From: Brachybacterium sp. FME24
Lineage (GTDB): Bacteria; Actinomycetota; Actinomycetes; Actinomycetales; Dermabacteraceae
NCBI RefSeq assembly: GCF_014897705.1
Contig: NZ_JABUXV010000010.1
Coordinates: forward strand, 62,001-126,000
DNA length: 64,000 bases
Reading direction: 5' to 3'
The notes beneath the pieces are model-generated. The model searched no databases. It saw only the letters and a list, made by a program, of their open reading frames with translations, and was not told the origin of the DNA. The position numbers and the translations under genes were made by a program. Shown here piece after piece: positions 24,232-34,300 of this stretch; position 1 is the stretch's first letter; each line of letters begins with the position of its first letter.

Positions 24232-24720
24232 ATGGACGACATCACCTTCCACGACTTCTGGGCCACCACCATCGACGGCGAACGCCAGGAGATGAGCGAC
24301 TATCGCGGCCGCCTCGTGCTGGTCGTCAACACCGCCACCCAGTGCGCCTTCACCGCGCAGTTCCTCGGCCTGCAATCCCTCCAGGACCGCTTCGCCGAGC
24401 ATGGCTTCACGGTGCTCGGCTTCCCCTCGGACCAGTTCCATCAGGACCCCGGGACCGACGAGGACACCAAGGAGACCTGCACCTCGACCTACGACGTCAC
24501 CTTCCCGCTGTTCTCGAAGATCGACGTCAACGGGTCCCGAGCCCACCCCCTGTGGCAGTGGTTGTGCACCCAGAAGGCCGGTGTGATGGGCGGGCGCATC
24601 GCCTGGAACTTCACCAAGTTCCTCATCGACGGCGAGGGTCACGTGCTGCGCCGCTACGCCCCACCGGTGCCTCCCGCACGTATCGCAGGTCGGATCGAGC
24701 GAAGCCTCGATCTGCGCTGA
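24232..24720 (+). CDS. glutathione peroxidase-family thiol peroxidase (cysteine type)
   Basis: 162 residues. Peroxidatic Cys38 lies in NTATQCAFTAQ, Gln68 in FPSDQF, and Trp125-Asn126 in IAWNFTKFLID. Cys83 in KETCTSTYDVTFPLF is the resolving Cys of the thioredoxin-dependent group. It reduces hydrogen and organic peroxides in the cytosol, probably with thioredoxin rather than glutathione because actinobacteria generally lack the latter. The start at 24232 gives the family N-terminus and has GAGAGGA upstream; the ATG at 24202 falls inside the -10 element. Confidence 0.92.
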   Translation: MDDITFHDFWATTIDGERQEMSDYRGRLVLVVNTATQCAFTAQFLGLQSLQDRFAEHGFTVLGFPSDQFHQDPGTDEDTKETCTSTYDVTFPLFSKIDVNGSRAHPLWQWLCTQKAGVMGGRIAWNFTKFLIDGEGHVLRRYAPPVPPARIAGRIERSLDLR

Positions 24721-24786
24721 TCAGGGCATCCCCATCCGCAGTTGGTAGCCTGGGTCACAGTTCCCTCCCAATCGAAAGGGGTCCTC

Positions 24787-25911
24787 ATGGAAGGCGTCGT
24801 TCTCTTCCTCGTCATTGCGGTCGTCATCATCATCATCCTGGTGGTGCTGGGCGCACTTCTGTTCGGTGGCCTGCGCACCTCGATCATGTTCACCGTGCAC
24901 TCCCGCGAAGCCGTGATCGTCGAGCGCTTCGGCAAGTTCAAGCGCGTCGCGCACGCCGGTCTGAACTTCAAGGCCCCGTTCGTCGACAACACCACCCGGC
25001 CCATCTCGCTGCGCGTCCAGCAGCTCGAAGTGAACATCGAGTCCAAGACCAAGGACAACGTGTTCGTCAACGTGCCGGTGGCGGTGCAGTATGTGATCAA
25101 GGAAGAGCAGGTCGTCGACGCGTACTACAAGCTCTCCAACGCCGAGGCGCAGATCCGCTCCTACGTGTTCGACACCGTGCGCTCCGCACTGTCGGCCCTC
25201 GAGCTGGACGCCGCCTTCGAGTCGAAGGACGACATCGCCAGCAGCGTCGAGCAGACCCTCTCGGCCCGCATGCGCGAGTTCGGCTTCAACATCATCAACA
25301 CCCTGGTCCAGGACATCTCTCCCGACCAGCGGGTGCGCGATTCGATGAACTCCATCAACGCCGCCCAGCGTGACCGCGTCGCGGCGCAGTCCCTGGCCGA
25401 GGCCGACAAGATCAAGCGCGTCACCCAGGCCGAGGCGGAGGCCGAGTCCAAGCGCCTCCAGGGTGAGGGCGTCGCTGCCCAGCGCAAGGCGATCGCCCTG
25501 GGCATCGCCGAGCAGTACGAGATGCTCCGCAAGGTCGGCATCGAGCACTCCGCCGAGCAGCTGCTGCTGATGACGCAGTACTTCGACACCATGCAGGATG
25601 TTGCCCGCAACGGCCGCTCCAACGTGCTCTACCTGCCCTCGAACCCGGGCGCGGTGGGCAACATGGGCGACGAGATCCGCACCGCGATGCTGCAGTCGCA
25701 GGCGGCGGCCGAGGCCACCCAGAACGCCGATGTCGCCGACGCCGAGGACCGTCAGCGCGTCAGCGCGCAGGATCTGCGCGACCAGGAGCAGGCCCGCGCC
25801 GAGCGGGCGCGCTCCGAGGCCGAGCGCCGCAGCCGCGAGGCGGCGCAGCAGGCCCAGAACGGGCCGGGCAGCCCGCCGTGGGCGCATCCCGGTTCCGCGA
25901 ACCAGGGCTGA
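24787..25911 (+). CDS. SPFH/band-7 (stomatin-like) membrane protein
   Basis: 374 residues. One N-terminal transmembrane helix (about 4-33) is followed by the band-7 domain (REAVIVERFGKFKRVAHAGLNFKAPFVD ... VQDISPDQRVRDSMNSINAAQRDR) and an Ala/Glu-rich coiled coil, then an Asn/Arg/Gln-rich tail. Such proteins form large membrane-attached rings that organise microdomains and protease complexes. The usual NfeD partner is not seen next to it. The ATG at 24787 follows an AAAGGGG ribosome binding site; a -10-like TAGCCT is at 24746-24751. A strong terminator follows (25923). Confidence 0.88.
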   Translation: MEGVVLFLVIAVVIIIILVVLGALLFGGLRTSIMFTVHSREAVIVERFGKFKRVAHAGLNFKAPFVDNTTRPISLRVQQLEVNIESKTKDNVFVNVPVAVQYVIKEEQVVDAYYKLSNAEAQIRSYVFDTVRSALSALELDAAFESKDDIASSVEQTLSARMREFGFNIINTLVQDISPDQRVRDSMNSINAAQRDRVAAQSLAEADKIKRVTQAEAEAESKRLQGEGVAAQRKAIALGIAEQYEMLRKVGIEHSAEQLLLMTQYFDTMQDVARNGRSNVLYLPSNPGAVGNMGDEIRTAMLQSQAAAEATQNADVADAEDRQRVSAQDLRDQEQARAERARSEAERRSREAAQQAQNGPGSPPWAHPGSANQG

Positions 25912-25922
25912 TCGCTTGATCG

Positions 25923-25958
25923 AAGGCCCGGGGTGCTGCAGGCGCCCCGGGCCTTCTT
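25923..25958 (+). terminator. strong intrinsic terminator after SPFH gene
   Basis: A perfect 11-bp stem AAGGCCCGGGG / CCCCGGGCCTT with an 11-base loop, followed by CTT. It lies 12 bases after the SPFH stop and only about 24 bases before the sulfatase ATG. Confidence 0.85.
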
Positions 25959-25981
25959 CGACTCCGGAAAGAGGACCTGCC

Positions 25982-27454
25982 ATGGATCGACCCAATATCA
26001 TCCTCGTCTGCGTCGACGAGATGCGGGCCGACGCCCTGGGCGCCGCCGGCAACGAGCACATCGACACCCCGAACCTCGATGACCTCGCCCGCGACGGATA
26101 CCACTTCACCCGCGCCTACTCCGCGACCCCGACCTGCGTGCCCGCCCGGGTCGCGATGTTCACCGGGAAGTCCCCCGCCCAGCACGGGCGGTACGGGTAC
26201 CGGGAGGGAATCTCCTTCCCCGACGCGTACCCAGTCACCCTGCAGTCCACGCTGCGGGAGGCCGGTTACCAGACGTACGGCGTCGGCAAGATGCACGTGT
26301 TCCCCGATCGGGCCCGCTGCGGCTTCGACGAGGTGCTGCTGCACGACGGCTTCCTGCACGCCTCGCGGCGGCTCAGCCGGGGCCCGTCGGCGGCGATCGA
26401 CGACTACGTCGACTTCCTGCGCCGCGAGACCGGGGATCCTCGCGCCGACTACCAGGAGACCGGGATCGGCTGCAATGCGATGACCGCGCGGCCGTGCGAG
26501 CGCGAGGAACGGCTGCATCCCACGCGCTGGGTGGCCGACGAGTCCTTCCGCTTCCTGCAGCGACGCGACCCCTCGCGCCCGTTCTTCCTATACATGTCCT
26601 TCCACCGGCCGCACGCCCCCTTCGATCCGCCGGGGTGGCTGTGGGACAAGTACCGCGGCCGCGAGTTCCCTCCACGACCGGTGGGCGACTGGGTCTCCCG
26701 CTTCGACGAGCACCGCGAGGACTACGCCTCCGAGGCGGAGTTCGGGGCGCAGAAGGAGACCACCCATCAGCAGGTGAAGGCCGGATACTACGGCTCGATC
26801 GAGTTCATCGACCTGCAGCTGAACCGTCTGCGCGAGCAGCTCTCGGACCATGATCTGCTACAGGACACAGTGATCGTGTTCGTCTCCGATCACGGCGACA
26901 TGATGGGCGACCACGACATGTACCGGAAGTCCGTGGGGTACGAGGGCTCCGCGCGAGTACCGCTGGTGGTGCATGTGCCGCCGCGGCTGCGAGACGGCTG
27001 GGGCGAGCCCGGGCAGGTCGAGGCGATCGTCGAGCTGCGCGACCTGATGCCCACGGTGCTCGGGGTGGCCGGGGTCGAGGTGCCGGAGGGAGTGGACGGG
27101 ATGGACCTGCGAGCAGCGACCTCGGACGGTGCAGTGCGGGAGCATCTGCACGGGGAGCACCTGATCGGCTCGCTGGGGCGGCACTCGATGCAGTGGATTC
27201 GCTCGCAGCGGTACAAGTACGTGTGGTTCTCCGGCGACGGGCACGAGCAGCTGTTCGACCTCGAGGCGGATCCGCAGGAGCTGCAGGACCTCGCGACGGA
27301 GCCGCAGCATGCCCAGGAGCTGGCGCGGCATCGGGAGATCCTGGTGCGGGAACTGCGTGACCGCGAGGAGGGCTTCGTCGACAGCGGCGCCCTGGTGCCC
27401 GGGCGTGTGCTGCAGTCCGAGGCGTCCTGGGTGCGGGAGCACGCGCTCCTCTGA
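25982..27454 (+). CDS. sulfatase (formylglycine-dependent, Cys type)
   Basis: 490 residues. The sulfatase signature Cys52-Val-Pro-Ala-Arg56 (PTCVPARVAMFTGK) supplies the Cys that is oxidised to formylglycine. Metal ligands are expected at Asp12 in VDEMRAD and in VFVSDHGDMMGDHDM. There is no signal peptide, so it acts in the cytosol on imported sulfate esters, or on phosphate esters if used as such. The family-typical C-terminal region (FDLEADPQELQDLA) is intact. A ribosome binding site AGAGGA precedes the ATG. The terminator just upstream leaves almost no space for a separate promoter, so expression may depend on read-through or a promoter overlapping the hairpin. No maturase is in the window. 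Confidence 0.9.
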   Translation: MDRPNIILVCVDEMRADALGAAGNEHIDTPNLDDLARDGYHFTRAYSATPTCVPARVAMFTGKSPAQHGRYGYREGISFPDAYPVTLQSTLREAGYQTYGVGKMHVFPDRARCGFDEVLLHDGFLHASRRLSRGPSAAIDDYVDFLRRETGDPRADYQETGIGCNAMTARPCEREERLHPTRWVADESFRFLQRRDPSRPFFLYMSFHRPHAPFDPPGWLWDKYRGREFPPRPVGDWVSRFDEHREDYASEAEFGAQKETTHQQVKAGYYGSIEFIDLQLNRLREQLSDHDLLQDTVIVFVSDHGDMMGDHDMYRKSVGYEGSARVPLVVHVPPRLRDGWGEPGQVEAIVELRDLMPTVLGVAGVEVPEGVDGMDLRAATSDGAVREHLHGEHLIGSLGRHSMQWIRSQRYKYVWFSGDGHEQLFDLEADPQELQDLATEPQHAQELARHREILVRELRDREEGFVDSGALVPGRVLQSEASWVREHALL

Positions 27455-27542
27455 CGAGCTCCGTCGAAAGTCGCACGTCGCCGAGGTGAAGTGCAGACCG
27501 GAGGCAGATACCCCGCGGGCCCGTGGATGATGAGCTGGGACC

Positions 27543-28607
27543 ATGACCGATTCTGCCCCGCCTCCCGCCCCGGACGCTCCTGACTCCTACGCCGTCGAGA
27601 AGCGGATCGGCCGTCTCGTCGCCGTGACGCTCGCCTGGTGGGCACATGGCGGAGTGCGATTCTTCCTCGCCCTCGTCCTCATGTACTACGGCGCGACGAA
27701 GCTCGTGTTCGGCCAGTTCGGTCTGGCCGACGCCGGCGACGCGCTCATCAGCCAGGGCGAGATGAGCCCGATGGGTCTGCTGTGGCGGATGGTCGCCTTC
27801 TCCCCGCTCTTCCAGTTCCTCGCGGGGCTCGCGGAGTTCGGCGCCGGCCTCGCGCTGCTGTGGCGGCGCTCGGTCCCGCTGGGCGCGGCGATCGGTGCCG
27901 CGTCCATGGCGTTCGTACTGGTGCTGAACATCGGCTACGACGTGATGGTCAAGATCCCCTCGCTGCTGTACCTGATCCTGTCGATCATCGTCCTGATCCC
28001 GTGGATACCCCGGCTGGCCCGTGCCGTCCTCGGTCGCGGCGAGATCCCTCGCGGGCCCCTTCCCACCCTGATCCCCTGGCGTCCGCTCGCGCGGTTCACG
28101 AACGTGCTCGGGCCGATCGCCGCGCTCGCCATAGCAGTCCTCGTCGGCTGGAGCGCCTCCCAGCTGTACCCCCCGCGCAGCATCGACGCCTCGACCCCCG
28201 CGGGGGTGTGGGAGGTGCAGCAGGACACCGCCGAGCCCGCCGCGCAGCTCTCCGAGGACGACCGATGGAGCGCCCTCGCCTTCGGCTCGACGATCAACGG
28301 GGAGGACGCCCAGGTGCAGCTGCGCCTGGCCAACGGGGAGCTGCTCACCGGCACGTACCAGCGCACCGGCGGGGGAAGCGTCGCTCTCGAGCTCCATCCG
28401 CTGCGCGAGGAGGGTCAGGCCATCGACGACTACCTGGACCAGGAGACGCAGTCGCTGACCGTGAGCATCGAGGAGCAGGCCGATGGCACCCTGCACCTCA
28501 CCGGCGAGGGGCAGGACCTGGTGCTGGCCCCGGACGAGTCCGGTTCGACGCTCTACGACCGCGGCTTCAGCTGGGGCATCCGACCGGACGACCCGTTCAA
28601 CCGCTGA
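27543..28607 (+). CDS. DoxX-like membrane protein with extracytoplasmic C-terminal domain
   Basis: 354 residues. Four to five helices (about 38-205) with DoxX-type motifs (FFLALVLMYYGATKLVFGQFG, FQFLAGLAEFGAGLALLWRR) are followed by a 140-residue acidic soluble domain rich in Asp/Glu/Gln. No known enzyme motif was recognised in that domain; it has a beta-rich look (repeated QLRLANGELLTG-type strands). Function unknown. Larger DoxX-like proteins of this kind occur in oxidoreductase or respiratory contexts. Single gene. Confidence 0.65.
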   Translation: MTDSAPPPAPDAPDSYAVEKRIGRLVAVTLAWWAHGGVRFFLALVLMYYGATKLVFGQFGLADAGDALISQGEMSPMGLLWRMVAFSPLFQFLAGLAEFGAGLALLWRRSVPLGAAIGAASMAFVLVLNIGYDVMVKIPSLLYLILSIIVLIPWIPRLARAVLGRGEIPRGPLPTLIPWRPLARFTNVLGPIAALAIAVLVGWSASQLYPPRSIDASTPAGVWEVQQDTAEPAAQLSEDDRWSALAFGSTINGEDAQVQLRLANGELLTGTYQRTGGGSVALELHPLREEGQAIDDYLDQETQSLTVSIEEQADGTLHLTGEGQDLVLAPDESGSTLYDRGFSWGIRPDDPFNR

Positions 28608-28688
28608 TCGCGGCGGCCGAGTCCTGAGTCCGGATGTCGGTGCGCTCCCTTAGTGTGGAGCGGGACGTGCGACGACGGAGGAGCCCAG

Positions 28689-31382
28689 ATGCAGATCGAG
28701 TTCGGCTGGTCGCTGGATGGCACCGCCTGGGCGGACGGCTCCAGCTCGACCGGTTCGGTGCGGATGGGCCCCCGAGGCCTCGTCCAGCTGCTGCAGACGC
28801 GGCTCGCGCTGACCCGCCCGTCCGTCGACCCGGCGGTGCGGATCGCGCAGTACGCGCGGGCGATCGCGGCGGCGGACCACGACTGGGTGCGGGACTCCTT
28901 CGACGTCGACCCGTGGGCGACCGCGACCACCGTGCTGGGATGGCGGGATGCGGCCGTCATGGCCGGGGCCGCACTGCGACGAGCGCCCGGGCTGCCCCCG
29001 CGGGTGGAGGCGCTGTGCGCGATCGAGGAGGCTGCCGAGCTCTCCCCCGGCGGGGCCGATGACCTGGCCGAGCTGGTGGATCTGCTCGAGGATCTGGCCG
29101 AGGCCCCGTGGCCGCTGGGGATCGACCGGCTCCTGTGTCAGGAGGAGGCGGCGGCTCTTCCGGGCTTGTGGCCGCGGCTGCTGGAGCTGCTCGGCGGGGC
29201 CGGGGTCGAGGTCGCCGCGGCCGACGAGCCTCCGGCTGGACGCCCTGAGCTGGTGCTCCTCGAGGCCGACGATGAATGGGCCGCCGCCGAGACCGCGGCA
29301 CGGTTCCTCACGGGGCGCGAGGGAGATCCGGTCCAGATCCTCGCCACGGAGGACACCGTGCTGCTGGATCAGGAGCTGCAGCGGCGGGGGCAGGCCGCGA
29401 TCGGGGTCGCCGGGGCGTCGGCGGATCGCACCAGTGTTCAGATCCTCCCGCTGTACCTCTCCATCGCGATCGCCCCGGTGGACGTGCAGCAGCTCGGCGC
29501 CTTCCTGGACCTGCGGGTGCTGGATGCTCCGGAGGCGGACCGCGACCTCCTCGGTCTGGTGCCCTCGCGGGTGCGCCGGCGGTTCCTGGACGCACTGGCC
29601 GCCGAGCCCGGCACCGGCGGTCCCGCCTGGGAGGCAGTGCTCGCGGAGCTCGCCGCCGACCCCGAGGAGGCCGCCGCGTTCGAGATCGCCCGGGAGGTCT
29701 CCGCCCTGGTCACCGACCCGATCAACCCCGATCAGCTCACCCCGGCCCGGCTGCGTGCGGCGACCGCCTGGCTCGGCACGCGGCTGCGTGCCCTCGGGCA
29801 GGGAGATCCCGGGCTGGTACGCGCCGGCGCCCACCTGCAGACCTTTCTCGAGGTGATCGACACCCTCGGCGAGGACCATGTGCTCGGGGCGCGCGAGCTC
29901 TCCCAGATCGTCGCGGCATCCGGAGGCCGCGCCGCCTCCCCCTTCGCCCGTCCCGAGGCGACCGCCTCCTGGACCACCTGCACGCGGCCCGCGCAGGTGC
30001 GCCACCGTGGCGGGGACGTGCTGTGGTGGGGTGCAGACCGCCAGGACACGCACGCCGGTGTGAGCTGGGACGCCGTCGAGGTTGAGGCGCTCGAGCAGTT
30101 GGGGGCACGGCTGGTGGAGCCCGCCGCCCTGGCCGCGCTGGAGACCGATGCAGGACTGCGCGCGCTGCTCGGCGCGGCACGTCTGATCGTGATCCGAACC
30201 CGCAGCCGCGCGGAGAAGGCCACCGCGCCGCATTCCCTGCTCGCTCACCTCGCCGCCGAGCGTGCCGAGGCCGGGGAGGACGTCGCCGAGGTGCTCGCGC
30301 GGTACCTGGTGGACCTGCGCAGCACCCTGGGCCCGACGGGATGGGAACTGGCCGGATCGCGGCGGGAGGTGACGGTCCCACCGCTGCAGGCCCCCGCGGA
30401 GCCGCCGGAGGACCTCACCAAGCAGGCCGGCCCGGCGCCGCATCTGCTGCCTCGTGCCCTGAGCTACTCCCAGGCGGAGAACCTGCTGGGGTGTCGGCAG
30501 AAGTGGACGTATCGCAGCGGGCTCGGGATCCGGCCCGCCTCGGTCGCGAGCGTGCCCAGCGGAAACCAGATGATCGGCACCCTGGTGCACGCCGTGGTCG
30601 AGGAGCTCGTCAACGCCCGGCAGGAGCAGGGGCGCACCGGTGCGCCGTCGGCCGCCGAGATCGGCGAGGCCCTGGACGCGCAGGTGCCCCAGCTCGCCTC
30701 GGAGCTGCTGCTGCCCGGCCGCGAGGTCGAACTGACCACGATGCGGGAGACGGCGGTGCGCTCCCTGATGGAGTTCTTCGGCCGCCTGTCGCAGGCGGGG
30801 CTGGTGATCACCTCGGTCGAGTCCCGCTTCGAGGAACCGCTGACCCTGCGCCTGCGGCGCGGGGACGTGGACGTGCCGTTCCTGGGTTATCGCGATGTGC
30901 TCGCGCAGGACGCCGCCGGGCACCCCACGGTGATCGACCTGAAGTGGACCGCCGCCGCGAAGAAGTACCCCGAGCTGTTCGATGCCGGGGAGGCGCTGCA
31001 GTTGGCCTCCTACGCCTGGTCGCTGCACGACGACACCGCCGACGTCGGCTATTTCCTGCTCAAGCAGGGCGAGTTCGTCTCCGCGAACCCGGCGCTGGAC
31101 CCGCACGGTCGGCCCACGCTCGACATCGCCGGTGCGTGGGCGACGACGACCTCGGGGATCACCGAGGCGCTGGACGCGATCGGCGAGGGCACCGTCTCCG
31201 CCCGGTCCGGGCAGATCCTGCGCGACGCCGGGCAGGACCTCGGCACCCCGCGCCAGGACGCGAAGAAGACCTACACCGCGGCGCAGGAGTCGGCGCGGGC
31301 GGACGGCGGGATCGTGGTCGACGCCCGCTGCGACTACTGCGACTTCTCCCTGCTGTGCGGCCTGAGAGGCGATGCATCATGA
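28689..31382 (+). CDS. AddB-like PD-(D/E)XK nuclease subunit of a helicase-nuclease
   Basis: 897 residues. The N-terminal two thirds is a helicase-like scaffold without a usable Walker A, as in AddB. The C-terminal part carries the RecB-type nuclease (GTLVHAVVEEL, FLGYRDVLAQD, TVIDLKWTAAAKKYPE with the D...D-x-K catalytic line) and a four-Cys iron-sulfur clasp: one Cys in LLGCRQKW and three in CDYCDFSLLC. It works on double-strand DNA ends in recombinational repair. The ATG at 28689 follows GGAGGAG; the stop overlaps the start of the AddA-like gene. Confidence 0.82.
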   Translation: MQIEFGWSLDGTAWADGSSSTGSVRMGPRGLVQLLQTRLALTRPSVDPAVRIAQYARAIAAADHDWVRDSFDVDPWATATTVLGWRDAAVMAGAALRRAPGLPPRVEALCAIEEAAELSPGGADDLAELVDLLEDLAEAPWPLGIDRLLCQEEAAALPGLWPRLLELLGGAGVEVAAADEPPAGRPELVLLEADDEWAAAETAARFLTGREGDPVQILATEDTVLLDQELQRRGQAAIGVAGASADRTSVQILPLYLSIAIAPVDVQQLGAFLDLRVLDAPEADRDLLGLVPSRVRRRFLDALAAEPGTGGPAWEAVLAELAADPEEAAAFEIAREVSALVTDPINPDQLTPARLRAATAWLGTRLRALGQGDPGLVRAGAHLQTFLEVIDTLGEDHVLGARELSQIVAASGGRAASPFARPEATASWTTCTRPAQVRHRGGDVLWWGADRQDTHAGVSWDAVEVEALEQLGARLVEPAALAALETDAGLRALLGAARLIVIRTRSRAEKATAPHSLLAHLAAERAEAGEDVAEVLARYLVDLRSTLGPTGWELAGSRREVTVPPLQAPAEPPEDLTKQAGPAPHLLPRALSYSQAENLLGCRQKWTYRSGLGIRPASVASVPSGNQMIGTLVHAVVEELVNARQEQGRTGAPSAAEIGEALDAQVPQLASELLLPGREVELTTMRETAVRSLMEFFGRLSQAGLVITSVESRFEEPLTLRLRRGDVDVPFLGYRDVLAQDAAGHPTVIDLKWTAAAKKYPELFDAGEALQLASYAWSLHDDTADVGYFLLKQGEFVSANPALDPHGRPTLDIAGAWATTTSGITEALDAIGEGTVSARSGQILRDAGQDLGTPRQDAKKTYTAAQESARADGGIVVDARCDYCDFSLLCGLRGDAS

Positions 31383-34300
31383 GCTTCACCCTGATCAATG
31401 CCTCCGCCGGCTCCGGCAAGACCTACACGCTGACCCGGCTGCTGGCGCAGCGCCTCGCAGCGGGGCTGGACCCCTCGCAGGTCATCGCCACCACCTTCAC
31501 CGTCAAGGCGGCCGACGAGCTCTCCCAGCGGGTGCGCTCCACACTGCTGGACCGTCAGCAGGTGGAGGCGGCGCGCGGCATCGACAGCGCCCTGATCAGC
31601 ACCGTGAACTCGGTGGCCGGGCGCCTGGTGACGGAGTACGCGCTGGATGCGGGTATCTCCCCGCAGGTGCAGGTGCTCGACGACACCACGCAGAAAGCGG
31701 CTTTCGCCGCGGCGATCGACCGGACGGCCGCGGCGGCCGGGGTGCGCTGGGCAGCGATGCTCGCCCGCACCGAGCACGACGGCGACGAGAAGGACACCGG
31801 CGTCGGGTTCGGGAACCGGAAGCAGGCCTGGCGTGGCCGGGTCAAGGATGTTGCGGACACTGCCCGCACCAATCTCCTGGGTGCCGAGGATCTGCGCGCT
31901 GCAGCGCCCGCCTCCTGGGAGGAGTTCCGGGCCGCGGCGCAGCTGCCGGAGCCGGGCGACGATCTGCGCGGCCGCTGGCTGCATGAGCTCGGACAGCGCA
32001 TCGGGGACTTCGAACTGGACCTCGCCGCATCGGTCGACGCCGCCGGGGAGGCGGTCAAGGGCGGGCCGATCGCGGCACGCAGCGTGAACAGGGCCCGCGG
32101 CGACCTCACGGCGCTGCGCCGGCTCGAGCGGACCCTGCGCGACCATGATCGCGCGCCGTGGTCGAGCTGGCTGCGGTTGGCCCGCGGCGCCTTCGGGGCG
32201 CCGGCGAACGCCGCCCTCGAGCCGCTCGCCGTCGAGATCGCCGAGAGCTTCGCGGAGAATCCCGCCTGGCAGCAAGACCTGCAGGACCTCATCGCGCTCG
32301 TCCTCGACGTCGCTGCGGAGTCCCTCGAGGCCTACGAGACCTATAAGCGCGAGCTGGGCCTGATCGACTTCATCGACCAGGAGGTGCGGGCGCTGCGCCT
32401 GCTGCAGGGCTCCCCGCGGGTGCGGCAATCGATCGCCTCCCGCTTCCGGCTGCTCGCGGTCGACGAGTTCCAGGACACCTCCCCCATCCAGCTCGCCCTG
32501 TTCCTCGAGCTCTCCCAGCTCATCGAGGAGAAGATCTGGGTGGGCGACCCCAAGCAGGCGATCTACGGCTTCCGCGACGCCGATCCGCGCCTGATGCGGG
32601 ACATCATCGCCGCGCTCGAGGGCGGCGGCACCGTGTTCGGGACCGGCGAGGTGCAGAACCTCTCCCACTCCTGGCGCTCCCAGAAGCTGCTGGTGGACTT
32701 CTCCAACGCCGTGTTCGCCCCGGTGTTCGCGCCCGAGGGGACGGGCTTGGAACGGGTCGCGCTCTCGATCCCCGCTCAGCGGCAGGCCGCAGCCGGCGGT
32801 GGCCGCCTCGAGGTGTGGGAGGCGACGAAGAACGACCGCCGCGTGGTCTCCGCGCAGAAGCATGCCGCGATGATCGCCGAGCAGATCCGGCGACGGATCG
32901 ACGAGGGCGCCTTCACCCCCGGGGGCACCGCGGTGCTGGTGCGCAGCAATGCCCAACGAGCCTCCGTGGTCGCCGCGCTGCAGGAGCGCGGCGTGCCCAC
33001 CGCCGGCGCCGCCCATCCGCTGCTCGCCACGCGCGAGGCGCAGATGGTGCGCGCAGCACTGGCCGTGACCCTCGACGGCTCGGACACCCTGGCCCTGACC
33101 GAGCTGGTGACGCTGCTGGAGGACCATGGCGCCCATCGCGACTGGTTCGCGCAGCTGATGGCCGCCCCGGACCGGGATGCGCGCAGGGAGGTGTTCGCGC
33201 AGTGGTGGGAGGATCCCGTGCTGAGCGGGCTGCGGGAGGTGCGCCGCGCCTGCATCGGCTTCACCCCGGTGGAGATGGTGAGCGCTCTGATCGATGCTCT
33301 GGACCTGCCGCAGCGGATCAAGCGCTGGACCGACCAGGGCTCGCGCCGCCGCACCCTCGATGCCTTGCGGGCGCTCGCGCGCGACACCACCGAGCGTCGC
33401 CGCGCGGAGGGCTCCCCCATCACGCTGACGGGACTGCGCTCGGAACTCGATGCCTGGGAGGAGGGGCCGGACCTCTCCGCCCTGCCCGACGCCGTCTGGG
33501 TGGGCACTATCCACGGGGCGAAGGGCCTGGAGTGGGACCACGTGGTCACCTACCTCGGCGCGCCCCCGAAGGAGCGCGATCACTCCAGCGGCGTGCTCGT
33601 GGTCTCCCCCGGCGCGCTCGACGTCACCGCCCCGCTCGCGGGTCGCAGCCTGCGCTTCTGGCCGAAGGTCGCCGCCGCGGTCGAGATCACCGAGCACCTC
33701 GCGGTCTCGGACTTCGCGACCCGCCGGCGCAGCGCCGAGGCCGAGGAGTCCGGACGCCTGCACTACGTGGCCCTGACCCGTGCCGCCCGCACCGCGGTGC
33801 TCGCCGTGCCCGGCGCGGCGACCGTGCTGGACACCCTGGTCGAGAGAACCCCGCTGGTGAGCTGGTCCGACGAGGCACTCACCGTGCACGGCACGTCGGA
33901 TCCGCTGCCGGCGACCATCGCCCGCGTGAACGTGGACGAACTTCTCGAGGGGACGCCGCAGCGGCTGCCGCGCCCTGCGGATCCGCTGGCAGCGACGGAT
34001 GTCCCGCTGCGTCCCAGCGGTGAGGCCGCGCGTCGTGTCTCCGCCCGCTTCCAGGCCTCGGCCGTCGGCTCCGACGACGGGCTCGGGGAGGTCAGGGAGC
34101 CGCGCAGCATCGGCCCCGTGCTGGTGTCCGGTGGTGGCCCGCAGTGGGAGCGCGTAGGCGAGGCGGTGCACGCCTACCTCGCCCTGCCGCTGACTCACCT
34201 CGACCCGGTGCGACGACGGGAGGCTGCGCAGCGCCTGCTGGAGCGGTGGATGGTGACCCGCACGGTCGATGCGCAGGTGCTGCTGGACGCGGGCGAGCGC

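Noticed and set aside
23217..24272. N-terminal extension of the PBP reading frame across the PfkB kinase gene.
   Set aside because: The PBP membrane anchor begins at the ATG at 23216; the extension is antisense to the kinase and has no anchor or domain.
28650..31106. Very long open frame (over 800 codons) on the minus strand opposite the AddB-like gene.
   Set aside because: It is antisense to a gene with clear motifs; long antisense frames are expected at this GC content. Its translation is low-complexity (His/Gln/Gly/Arg rich).
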